The translations under genes were made by a program, and so were the position numbers. Positions 1 through 7,144 of a stretch of DNA of 17,970 nucleotides are shown piece by piece; the first letter of the stretch is position 1; each line of letters starts with the position of its first letter. The notes below the pieces were generated by a model, which was not told the DNA's origin, made no database searches, and was given only the letters and a program-made list of their open reading frames with translations. Source of the stretch: Deltaproteobacteria bacterium (GTDB taxonomy: Bacteria > Desulfobacterota > Desulfomonilia > UBA1062); the NCBI GenBank assembly GCA_016934135.1, contig JAFGTK010000099.1, positions 1 to 17,970 on the forward strand. Direction: 5' to 3'.

Positions 1-278
1 AAATATTTTTCTTTTTCACATTGTTTTATCAGTTCATCCTTGAGATTTTTCTTGAGCTGGTCTTTGATGATATCAAGGTTGCCCTCTATGGAATCAAAAC
101 GAAGTTCCACCATACTGGAGAATCCGTCGACCTTTGCTCTCAGATATTCCTGTGCCTGATTTTCAAGCATCACCCCGCTTCGGTGCCCTACATATACGAT
201 GGTAAGAAGAAGCGGCAGCAGTCCGGCGACAAGGGTCATTGCAGTAAGCCTTTCTCGTAATTTCCATTGAAATTTCAT
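1..278 (-). CDS. Methyl-accepting chemotaxis protein, N-terminal part only (cut by left edge)
   Basis: This is the first 92 codons of a chemoreceptor that continues past the left edge. The ATG at 278-276 follows a GAGGAG ribosome binding site at good spacing. The protein opens with a short basic cytoplasmic tail, then a hydrophobic segment at about residues 12-30, which should be TM1. After that comes the start of a periplasmic sensor region. It aligns without gaps to the first 92 residues of the next receptor (323-1954), with about 48 identical positions by eye, or roughly half. The two are therefore tandem paralogues. HAMP and signalling domains are expected beyond the edge but are not visible. 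The gene lies 44 bases downstream of the other receptor, so the two are probably co-transcribed. The family call rests on the paralogue. Confidence 0.88.
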   Translation of the reverse strand, partial: MKFQWKLRERLTAMTLVAGLLPLLLTIVYVGHRSGVMLENQAQEYLRAKVDGFSSMVELRFDSIEGNLDIIKDQLKKNLKDELIKQCEKEKY

Positions 279-322
279 GACAGACTCCTCATGTTTAATT
301 TTCTGTATATTGTTCTCATGAT

Positions 323-1954
323 TTAGAATTCCTCAAAATCGTCTTCAACTCTTGGTCCTGCAGAAGCCTTTTGCCGTTGTTTCATGGACAACTTTTGTTT
401 GGTAGGTGTTCTGTGGTTTATCGACATATCGATCCCTGACACCTTGAACTTGCCGACAGTGGTGGCAAGATCTTTAGCCTCTGTGCTCAGGTTATCCGAG
501 GTACTTGCAAGCTCTTCGACTGTCGATGAATTCTGCTGAGTCGTATTATCTATCTGGGAAATAGCCCTGTTCAACTCATCTACACCGCTTGCCTGCTCGG
601 AAGATGCTGCAGCGATTTCATCCATGGTCTGTGAAAGACTTTCAATATAAGAGATGATCTCCTCGAGGGATTCCCTGGATTTCTTGACCATGTTATCCCC
701 TGCACTGATCTTGTTTACTGTATCTTCAATGAGATTCTTGATCTGCTTTGCCGCCTCTGCGCTTCGCTGTGCAAGGGCGCGTACTTCCTCTGCAACCACT
801 GCAAAGCCCTTGCCGTGTTCACCGGCCCGCGCCGCTTCGACTGCTGCATTCAGCGCCAGCAGGTTTGTCTGGAACGCTACCTCGTTTACCGTGACTATGA
901 TATCGCCTATCTTCTTGGAGGCATCGGAAATCTCGCTCATTCCCAGCACCAGTTCCTGTGATGCCTCACCGCTGGAGTTGGCCATATGGACCATGGTTTT
1001 TGCCTTTTCCCTGCCCTGGGATGCGTTGGATGCATTCTGCTTGATGGACGAGGTCATCTCTTCGATGGTTGCTGCGATCTGTTCAATGGCAGATGCCTGT
1101 TCCTGGGTTGCCTGTGAAAGACCCTGAGAGCCTGCAGAAACTTCCTGTGTCGCCGTATCCACCTGGACTGCTGCCATTTTTACATTAATGATAACCTCTT
1201 CGAGTTTGCTCACAAACTCATTGAACCAGTGTGCAATGTCGCCGACTTCATCCTGGGACAGAACAGGCAGTCGTATCGAGAGGTTTGCATCTCCCTGTGC
1301 AATATCCATCATCTTGTTTGAAATCTCATTGGCTACCCGGGCAATCCTTGTCGCAACCAGGATTGCAGCTGCGGTAACAACAATGGCTATAAAGAACATA
1401 AAGATATACATATTGATTTTGGCTGCATTGATCTTTGCAAGGGCCTCATTCTTATATGCAGTAGCCCACATGACCCAGTCCAGGTCTTTGTTGTATGCGA
1501 GATATCCCCATTTCTCTTTGCCTTCAAAGGAGTATGTCGTATAACCCTGTTTCTTGTTCACGGCATCCCTGATAAAGTCATGGGTGTCATAAAGGGTCTT
1601 GTTTCCTATGTATTCCTGGTTCGGATGTGATATGCAGGTGCCGTCAGATGTAAATATCGTCAGATATCCGGTCTCATAGTATTTTTCCCGCTGAGCCTCT
1701 TTGATAAGATCGACCTTGAGGCTTTTGGCGAGCTGTTCCCTGATGATGTCGAGATTTCCTGCAATTGCACCATAGCGGATCTCAGCCATCCGGGCAAAAC
1801 CTTCTACTTTTGACTTGAGAAAATCCTGCACCTGTTCTTCAAGGACCGCTACACTGCGATTGCCTATGTATACGATGGCAATGATAAGCGGCAACAGGCC
1901 GACTAAAAGGCTTAATGCCATTAGTTTGCCCCGCAATCCCAGTCTTATCTTCAT
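323..1954 (-). CDS. Methyl-accepting chemotaxis protein (transmembrane chemoreceptor with Cache-like sensor)
   Basis: A 543-residue inner-membrane receptor that senses a periplasmic ligand and controls CheA. Order of parts: TM1 at about 11-31; a sensor region at about 32-180 whose centre (around 93-165) resembles a single Cache fold; TM2 at about 181-201; HAMP at about 203-254; and a coiled-coil signalling domain to about 500. The hairpin tip that contacts CheA and CheW is clear at residues 358-400 (FQTNLLALNAAVEAARAGEH and the following segment). Glu/Gln pairs suited to methylation occur around 280-295 and 450-460. The C-terminus is basic and then ends in VEDDFEEF, not an NWETF-type CheR-binding pentapeptide. 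The ATG follows AGGGAG. The gene lies 123 bases after cheA and just before a paralogous receptor. The ligand cannot be read from the sequence. Confidence 0.96.
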   Translation of the reverse strand: MKIRLGLRGKLMALSLLVGLLPLIIAIVYIGNRSVAVLEEQVQDFLKSKVEGFARMAEIRYGAIAGNLDIIREQLAKSLKVDLIKEAQREKYYETGYLTIFTSDGTCISHPNQEYIGNKTLYDTHDFIRDAVNKKQGYTTYSFEGKEKWGYLAYNKDLDWVMWATAYKNEALAKINAAKINMYIFMFFIAIVVTAAAILVATRIARVANEISNKMMDIAQGDANLSIRLPVLSQDEVGDIAHWFNEFVSKLEEVIINVKMAAVQVDTATQEVSAGSQGLSQATQEQASAIEQIAATIEEMTSSIKQNASNASQGREKAKTMVHMANSSGEASQELVLGMSEISDASKKIGDIIVTVNEVAFQTNLLALNAAVEAARAGEHGKGFAVVAEEVRALAQRSAEAAKQIKNLIEDTVNKISAGDNMVKKSRESLEEIISYIESLSQTMDEIAAASSEQASGVDELNRAISQIDNTTQQNSSTVEELASTSDNLSTEAKDLATTVGKFKVSGIDMSINHRTPTKQKLSMKQRQKASAGPRVEDDFEEF

Positions 1955-2077
1955 AATTCACTCCCTTTAAGAAAGATCTTGTTATCAACCTTTTCCAACC
2001 TGTCATAAATATTTAGTGACATAATAATCAGGGCCTTATGCATATATGTGTATTGTCCTATCCTTTTAGCTGACATA

Positions 2078-4174
2078 TCAGGCTCCGAAGGCCATGCGCT
2101 CAATTCCGTGTACATCGAGAATGAGTGATACTCTTCCGTTGCCGAGGATGGTTGCCCCTGAAGTTCCTTCAATCTTCCGGAAGTTCTTGTCAATACTCTT
2201 GATCACTGCCTGAGTCTGTCCGAGAACATCGTCTACAAGTACCCCGAAACGGCTGTCCGTGCTCTGCAGGACAACTACAAGGGCATCGGTAGGGTCGGTC
2301 TTTTCCGAGGGTATATTAAAGAGATCATAGATGCGGACAAGGGGAATGTAGTCTCCCCGTATATCCACGAGTTCCCCTTTCCCTTCGACGGTTTTTACCT
2401 CGGCACGCGAAGGGCGTACTGATTTGTCTATAACAGACAGTGGTATGGTCAGTACCTCTGTGCCCACTCTCACCATCATCCCGTCGATAATGGCAAGGGT
2501 AAGGGGAAGTTTTATCCGGAATGTAGAACCTTTTCCAACCTCTGAGAGGACCTCTACCGAACCGTGAAGATCTTCGATATTTTTCTTTACCACGTCCATC
2601 CCGACCCCTCTGCCGGATATTTCGCTAACCTTCTCGGAGGTTGATAGACCCGGAGCAAAGAGCATCTCGAATATATCCTTGTCCAGATATGCCCTGCCAG
2701 GGTCTGCAAGGCCTTTTTCTATAGCCTTCTCAAGCACCTTCTGCTTGTTTATGCCTTTCCCGTCATCGGCTATCTCGATAAATATATTGCCTTCACGCTG
2801 GAACGCCTTGAGCCATATGGTCCCTTCTTCAGGTTTGCCAATCTGCCTTCTTTCTTCAGGGGATTCTATGCCGTGATCTATGGAGTTTCTGATCATGTGC
2901 TTGAGCGGATCCCCTATCTGCTCAATGACATTCTTATCCAGTTCCGTCTCTGTACCGCTCATCTTGATTTCTATCTTTTTCCCCAGTTCAAAAGACATAT
3001 CTCTGACCACGCGGCGGAATCTGTTGAATGTTCCTTCAACCGGGACCATGCGGACCCGCATCACCTGTTCCTGCAGTTCGCGGGAGATACGTTCAAGAGA
3101 TGCTGTGGCTCCCTGCATGGACCGGGAATCAGATGAGCTTTCTATCTCGCTTGCAAGCTGAGACATCCGGGCAACACTGATGACCATTTCCCCGACCAGG
3201 TTCACCAGTTTATCGAGCTTGTCTGTGTCTACCCTTATAGTAGATGATTTTGCTATCTTTCTGCTTTGAGACTGAGCAAGTGCCATTCTTTCAACCACAT
3301 CTTTGGGGGCCTTGCCCATTTCAACGAGCATCTCACCAGTGGTTTTATGGCCTTTGAGTGCATCTTCAATATCACCTTGTTTGACAATCCCTTTTTCAAC
3401 CAGGATCTCTCCGATGGGTTTTTCTGCAAGAGAAAGGTCAACTCCTTCCCTGAACTGCTCAGAAATGTCTTCAATTATGATTTCATTGTCATCGATGACA
3501 AACAGGAAGATATTCTGGATATCCGAAAGCGGTCGTGATGTCTTGACGATGATTTCCCACCACGTATAGCACACCGTAGGATTAATGGCATAAAAGTCCG
3601 GGATCGAATCTGTATATACACAGGTGTCGATTATCTCCCCGTTGTCAGCAAGTTCCCGTATGAGCATTATCGGGTCCTGGCCGGTAGAAAGTATATCCGG
3701 CCTGAATTTCATGATGACGGAGATTGTTCTGACCTGACCCTGCGATTTTTTTGCCGATCCTGTATGGTCTATATCCTCTGCAGATGTCTTTGTAGTTCCT
3801 GTAAAGCGTTTCAGTGTCAAAGTGGTATTTTCAATTTCAGCCTTGTCAATATCTTCGCCTTCAGCTGAGGCAGATATCAATCGTTTGAGCACATCCACTG
3901 CGGAAAGCAGATTGGTAATGAGCTTTTTTGTTATCTTGAGCTCCCCGGTTCTTATTCTATCAAGAATATTCTCTATGTCATGGGTAAAAATGCTGACATC
4001 ATCGAAGCCGACAAGACCTGCAGAGCCTTTAATCGTGTGTGCCGCACGAAAAACCCTGTTTATGATATTCTCATCGTCCTGTTCTTCCTCGAGTTTTATA
4101 AGACCGGCTTCAAGTTCCCTGATCTCATCATCGCTTTCTTCCAGGAAAACCTGTACTAATTCATCAATTGCCAT
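2078..4174 (-). CDS. cheA: Chemotaxis histidine kinase CheA with an MshEN/T2SSE-N-like repeat insert
   Basis: A 698-residue cytoplasmic kinase that autophosphorylates and passes phosphate to CheY. The Hpt (P1) domain covers about 1-105, with phospho-acceptor H46 in AAHTIKGSAG. A P2-like domain covers about 150-240. Residues 251-303 hold two GEILVEKG-type repeats not found in enteric CheA. Dimerisation helices start near 313 (RVDTDKLDKLVNLVGEMV). The ATPase shows an N box (H426, N430), a G1 box DDGKGI at 470-475 and a G2 box GRGVGMDVV at 521-529. A CheW-like P5 domain follows from about 563. All catalytic motifs are intact. The ATG is preceded by GAGGTAG, which is formed by the last codons of cheY; the genes are 3 bases apart. 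No cheW is visible nearby. The insert may add a ligand or protein contact; this is inference. Confidence 0.97.
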   Translation of the reverse strand: MAIDELVQVFLEESDDEIRELEAGLIKLEEEQDDENIINRVFRAAHTIKGSAGLVGFDDVSIFTHDIENILDRIRTGELKITKKLITNLLSAVDVLKRLISASAEGEDIDKAEIENTTLTLKRFTGTTKTSAEDIDHTGSAKKSQGQVRTISVIMKFRPDILSTGQDPIMLIRELADNGEIIDTCVYTDSIPDFYAINPTVCYTWWEIIVKTSRPLSDIQNIFLFVIDDNEIIIEDISEQFREGVDLSLAEKPIGEILVEKGIVKQGDIEDALKGHKTTGEMLVEMGKAPKDVVERMALAQSQSRKIAKSSTIRVDTDKLDKLVNLVGEMVISVARMSQLASEIESSSDSRSMQGATASLERISRELQEQVMRVRMVPVEGTFNRFRRVVRDMSFELGKKIEIKMSGTETELDKNVIEQIGDPLKHMIRNSIDHGIESPEERRQIGKPEEGTIWLKAFQREGNIFIEIADDGKGINKQKVLEKAIEKGLADPGRAYLDKDIFEMLFAPGLSTSEKVSEISGRGVGMDVVKKNIEDLHGSVEVLSEVGKGSTFRIKLPLTLAIIDGMMVRVGTEVLTIPLSVIDKSVRPSRAEVKTVEGKGELVDIRGDYIPLVRIYDLFNIPSEKTDPTDALVVVLQSTDSRFGVLVDDVLGQTQAVIKSIDKNFRKIEGTSGATILGNGRVSLILDVHGIERMAFGA

Positions 4175-4177
4175 GAT

Positions 4178-4555
4178 CTACCTCATAAACTTTCTGGTAA
4201 CATAGATAAGCTGTTCCGGTTTGAACGGTTTTACCAGCCAGCCGGATGCCCCGGCCTTTTTCCCCTTCATCTTCATCTCTTCCTGTGACTCGGTGGTAAG
4301 AACCAGGATAGGGGTATATTTGAAGGGGGTCTTCTTTACTTCATTAATGAAGGTGATGCCATCCATAACAGGCATGTTTATGTCGCTGATGATCATACCG
4401 ATCTGATCACCGCTTTTCATGGCATGATTGAGTTTCTCCAGACCGTCTGCACCGTTTACAGCATTTATGGTCTCGAACCCTGCTTCCTTAAGCGTATAAT
4501 TTACCGATGCCCTAAGCGTGGCTGAGTCGTCGACAACAAGGATCTTTTTTGCCAT
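4178..4555 (-). CDS. cheY: CheY-type single-domain response regulator
   Basis: A 125-residue receiver domain with no output domain, expected to be phosphorylated by the adjacent CheA and to act on the motor or another target. It has the acidic pair D9-D10, phospho-acceptor D58, conserved T87 and K109. Position 106, usually Tyr or Phe in motor-binding CheY, is Trp (GWLVKPF). The start is fixed by AAGGAGGT six bases upstream and by the receiver fold beginning at once with AKKILVVDD; an in-frame upstream ATG would add 16 residues read from the STAS gene. The ATG shares one base with the STAS stop (TGATG). Its ribosome binding site lies inside a strong hairpin, so translation is probably coupled to the upstream gene. 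The motor role is inferred from the family. Confidence 0.95.
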   Translation of the reverse strand: MAKKILVVDDSATLRASVNYTLKEAGFETINAVNGADGLEKLNHAMKSGDQIGMIISDINMPVMDGITFINEVKKTPFKYTPILVLTTESQEEMKMKGKKAGASGWLVKPFKPEQLIYVTRKFMR

Positions 4556-4848
4556 CAGGATACCTCCTTCAGAAGGAGGTCGAAACCGGAAAGCATGATG
4601 CATTCTTTCACAGAAGCGCTGATTGCCTTGATTCGGAAGTATCCTTCGCTTTCAACGCTCTTTTTTATGGCAAATATGATCTGAAGACCTGAAATATCTA
4701 TTTCATCGACATCGGACAGATCCAGGGTGATATCCCGAAGCATTTCATCCAACAGTGGCTCAAGTTTTGAATGTATAGATTCAGCTTCAGAGACTGTCAT
4801 CTGCCCTTTGAAGACAATCGTTCCGGAAGAATCTTTCGTGATTTCCAT
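4555..4848 (-). CDS. STAS-domain protein (anti-sigma-factor-antagonist-like), second of two
   Basis: A 97-residue single STAS domain. The family signature DLSDVDEIDISGLQ lies at about residues 43-56, with S53 in the place of the serine phosphorylated in SpoIIAA-type proteins. The C-terminal half (SVKECIMLSGFDLLL) matches the usual helix and last strand of STAS proteins. STAS proteins commonly bind partner kinases or phosphatases, or serve as switchable adaptors. No anti-sigma kinase is seen nearby, so the partner is unknown; CheA or CheY is a guess from context. The ATG follows GAGGT, which is built from the last codons of the preceding STAS gene, 5 bases upstream. Its stop overlaps the cheY start by one base. 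Confidence 0.9.
   Translation of the reverse strand: MEITKDSSGTIVFKGQMTVSEAESIHSKLEPLLDEMLRDITLDLSDVDEIDISGLQIIFAIKKSVESEGYFRIKAISASVKECIMLSGFDLLLKEVS
4562..4580 (-). promoter_or_regulatory. Perfect inverted repeat sequestering the cheY ribosome binding site
   Basis: In the mRNA the segment reads ACCUCCUUC, U, GAAGGAGGU. It can fold as an 8-bp stem with a 3-nt loop (or 7 bp with 5 nt) that buries the whole cheY Shine-Dalgarno sequence. The left arm also matches the anti-Shine-Dalgarno end of 16S rRNA. Both arms lie in the last codons of the STAS gene (DLLLKEV), and the stop codon follows within 6 bases, so a ribosome finishing the STAS gene would melt the hairpin. The repeat is directly visible; the coupling function is inferred. 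Confidence 0.6.
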
Positions 4849-4853
4849 ATAAT

Positions 4854-5162
4854 TTACCTCATGGAGATAGGGAAGAGTTTATCCAGTTTTACAGCCTTGA
4901 AAATATTGTAAAGGTTTTCATGGATGCCTTTTATCTCAAAACTCGCCTTATTACTGTCAAGTCCTTTGAAGAATATGAGGATCTTGCCGATTCCCGAAGA
5001 TCCCATCGTAGGGACAAGGCTCAGATCCATCACCACCTTCTTTGGACGAAGCTTTAGAACCTTTCCTAGTTCTGCTCTAAGTACTTCCGCTGCCTCTGTA
5101 TCCACGGCCCCTGATACTTTGACAATAAGGCTGTCCTCAGTCTTTCTTGTGGTAACTTCCAT
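4854..5162 (-). CDS. STAS-domain protein, first of two
   Basis: A 102-residue STAS domain. It shows the typical VSGAVDTEAAEVLRAEL opening and the strand-loop VVMDLSLVPTMGSSGIGKIL at about residues 43-61. S55 and S56 sit where the regulatory Ser/Thr is found in the family. I placed the start at 5162 because AAGGAGG lies at 5169-5175, six bases upstream; an in-frame ATG at 5195 would add 11 residues without a good ribosome binding site. It resembles its downstream STAS neighbour only at fold level, so a recent duplication is unlikely. It is the first tightly packed gene of the STAS-STAS-cheY-cheA run. The partner and phosphorylation state are unknown. Confidence 0.9.
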   Translation of the reverse strand: MEVTTRKTEDSLIVKVSGAVDTEAAEVLRAELGKVLKLRPKKVVMDLSLVPTMGSSGIGKILIFFKGLDSNKASFEIKGIHENLYNIFKAVKLDKLFPISMR

Positions 5163-5168
5163 ATTGAT

Positions 5169-5175
5169 CCTCCTT
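5169..5175 (-). promoter_or_regulatory. Ribosome binding site deciding the start of the first STAS gene
   Basis: AAGGAGG on the minus strand, six bases before the ATG at 5162-5160. It favours this start over the in-frame ATG at 5195, which lacks a comparable site. Confidence 0.75.
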
Positions 5176-5217
5176 GTAGTCTTCGGTATCACCATGCTGA
5201 TATATTCCTCATTATTC

Positions 5218-5248
5218 TAAAGATCGGAAAATCAAATTCAGATCTTTA
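5218..5248. repeat. Inverted repeat in the leader of the STAS-cheY-cheA genes
   Basis: TAAAGATC (5218-5225) and GATCTTTA (5241-5248) form a perfect 8-bp inverted repeat around a 15-base AT-rich spacer, 56 bases before the first STAS start. It is too AT-rich, with no following T-run in the transcript direction, to be a clear terminator. An operator or a weak mRNA hairpin are both possible. Only the repeat itself is certain. Confidence 0.35.
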
Positions 5249-5332
5249 TAGCCATGTATGTTTTCACAAAACTTTATGTTCGAAGGGGATACATTTATCC
5301 GGCGCTAACTAACATGAATATCCATATCAGTG

Positions 5333-6991
5333 TTAAAACAAGGTCATCCCTTCATCAGGATCATCGGATTTATCTCTCATGAGGGAGTTGCTATGCGGAT
5401 TCTCCAGCCGATGCAGGAGGTCGTGCAGTTCATGAGATATGCCTTCTTTTCCCTGAATGGCGTTGTCATCCGGAATCTTTATAGGTGAGGAGCCGATGGA
5501 GGATGAGAATGCCTCCAGCTCATCAAGGATATAATCACTTCCATTGAGTGTTTCGAGCAGAATGGTAATATCCTGTCTGAACCGGGAGATAGAATCCATG
5601 CATCTTCTTGAATAGATATCGATCCCTTCAATGGACTCGATGAGAAGAGCCCTTATGTCTTTAAGATTGTAGGTAATGAGATACATTGACTGGGTGAACT
5701 CTTCTATAAGCCGGTCAATATCGATAAAATCTGTTTCTGATCTATTATTCATAAGGCTGATAGAGGTGATAACTGAGAGACCTCTGTGAATAGACCTTGT
5801 GACGTGCACCGGTAACTGTGTATCAGATCCCATAAGTTCGGCCATTGACTCTTCAAGTTCCTTTCCTGATATTACCAGGTTGGAGAGGATGTCTTTGCCG
5901 GCTGACATCATTGAGGAAAAACGATTGATCTTAACAAATAATGAATCGAGGATCTCTGATATTTCCAGGATTACCATATCAAAAGTCGATGCCCGCTGTT
6001 CATTCACCAGGAGAAAATCCGCTATGGTATCCTTATCTTCTTTTACATGTGAAACAATCTCTTCGATACGGTTGATTTCATTTTCCAGGCTGGAGCCATG
6101 ATTCCGGATAACCAGGATCAGTTTATTGATAAGGATGTGTGATAGGAGCGATGCCTTTTTCTGAAAAAACATGGTTTCCGGTATCACGTTCGAACTTTCT
6201 TGCCGAATATTCAATGATTTTATTTTTAACAGACCCGTGGATATATTGTTGATGTCCTGATTCACGATGTCGTGCGTCTGAAGCCCGGACATGATCTCGA
6301 CTATGGGATCTTTCGTTGAGTTGGAACGTTCTATAAGATCCTTCAGGATAAAAATCATGCTGTTTAAGGTATGTTCAAGTGAACTGATGTCCTTGTGTAT
6401 GTAGGAGTCGATATCCAGAATTATTGTATCTGCAAGTTCTTTCATTGCAGCAATATTCCTGATAAGATCATCTTTATAAGCCATAGTCTTCCTGGCTCGA
6501 AGTAATATTTCCTGATCAGGGCTTGAAGATTGTGTATGCAGGGAAACCCTGTCCGGTTCAAGAGATCCAAGATCTATTTTCAGAGTTTCCAATTCCGCAT
6601 ATATCCTTGAATCATGCCGGACTACATGGAGGATGTTGGTACATACCGTTTCCAGCAATCTTTTTATGTAGGTTAATGTGGAATCTATTTTTCCTGATGA
6701 GTTTTTTGAGCTCAGAGAGTCCAGTGTATCCAGGGCCTTCTTGAATGTCCTGTAGATCTCCATGTTTATCTGAGGCAGAACCATACATAAATTGCCATAG
6801 GCGATGTCTATCTTTTCCTGAATGGCATCTATACAGGATCCGATATCCACTAATCTGGAATGATCCGCGTAGTGGTGGACAGGCTTATCCAGGGCGTCAT
6901 CATTGGAGGCTTCCATCCCTTGAGAGTATTCATCATCAGAACTTTTCTTGTACATGCTGTCAATAATTCCCTTAAATCCCTCTCGGAACAT
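5333..6991 (-). CDS. Uncharacterised helical protein with a CheZ-like D-x-x-x-Q motif, chemotaxis-linked
   Basis: About 552 residues from the ATG at 6991, predicted by eye to be almost all helical, with no membrane segment. I do not recognise a named family over the full length. The segment GLQTHDIVNQDINNI (coding at about 6242-6283) resembles the active helix of CheZ, where Asp and Gln four residues apart (D143, Q147 in E. coli) remove phosphate from CheY. Here they would be D241 and Q245. Near the C-terminus, IEGIDIYSRRCMDSISRF looks like a second, degenerate helix of similar type. The gene precedes the STAS-cheY-cheA run on the same strand, with a 170-base gap. The start is uncertain: ATGs at 7057, 6991 and 6955 all lack a strong ribosome binding site. 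The phosphatase role is inference. Confidence 0.7.
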   Translation of the reverse strand: MFREGFKGIIDSMYKKSSDDEYSQGMEASNDDALDKPVHHYADHSRLVDIGSCIDAIQEKIDIAYGNLCMVLPQINMEIYRTFKKALDTLDSLSSKNSSGKIDSTLTYIKRLLETVCTNILHVVRHDSRIYAELETLKIDLGSLEPDRVSLHTQSSSPDQEILLRARKTMAYKDDLIRNIAAMKELADTIILDIDSYIHKDISSLEHTLNSMIFILKDLIERSNSTKDPIVEIMSGLQTHDIVNQDINNISTGLLKIKSLNIRQESSNVIPETMFFQKKASLLSHILINKLILVIRNHGSSLENEINRIEEIVSHVKEDKDTIADFLLVNEQRASTFDMVILEISEILDSLFVKINRFSSMMSAGKDILSNLVISGKELEESMAELMGSDTQLPVHVTRSIHRGLSVITSISLMNNRSETDFIDIDRLIEEFTQSMYLITYNLKDIRALLIESIEGIDIYSRRCMDSISRFRQDITILLETLNGSDYILDELEAFSSSIGSSPIKIPDDNAIQGKEGISHELHDLLHRLENPHSNSLMRDKSDDPDEGMTLF

Positions 6992-7097
6992 GACTGTGAA
7001 TTCTTTAAGATATAATAGAGCAGTACATGTACCAAATAGACTATAAAATAAGCACATTGACAGACATGGAAATGAGTTATATCCTGTCTGTTACTGG

Positions 7098-7144
7098 CAG
7101 CCGGCATTGATCCGGAAGGATTATGAAGGATCAACGAGGGGCTG
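7098..7144 (+). promoter_or_regulatory. Nested hairpin with a short ORF start in its loop, upstream of rapZ
   Basis: TTGATCC (7107-7113) pairs with GGATCAA (7128-7134), enclosed by CAGCC (7098-7102) and GGCTG (7140-7144). The 14-base inner loop holds GGAAGG and an ATG at 7123. That ATG opens a 30-codon reading frame ending at 7215, which overlaps an in-frame upstream ATG of rapZ (7212) as ATGA. This could be a leader ORF or a chance structure; no homology is recognised. Confidence 0.25.

Noticed and set aside
654..1127. 157-codon open frame on the plus strand opposite the chemoreceptor
   Set aside because: It is antisense to the highly conserved signalling domain, has no ribosome binding site and its composition mirrors the real gene.
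1955..2077. Terminator between cheA and the chemoreceptor
   Set aside because: No stable hairpin followed by a T-run on the minus strand; readthrough seems likely.
2873..3569. Several 65-93 codon plus-strand frames opposite cheA
   Set aside because: All lie antisense to conserved CheA domains and encode no recognisable protein.
5246..5276. Sigma-28 (flagellar) promoter on the minus strand
   Set aside because: TAAAGTTT is exact and the -10 matches 6 of 8, but the spacer is 15 bases instead of 11. Kept only as a low-interest finding.
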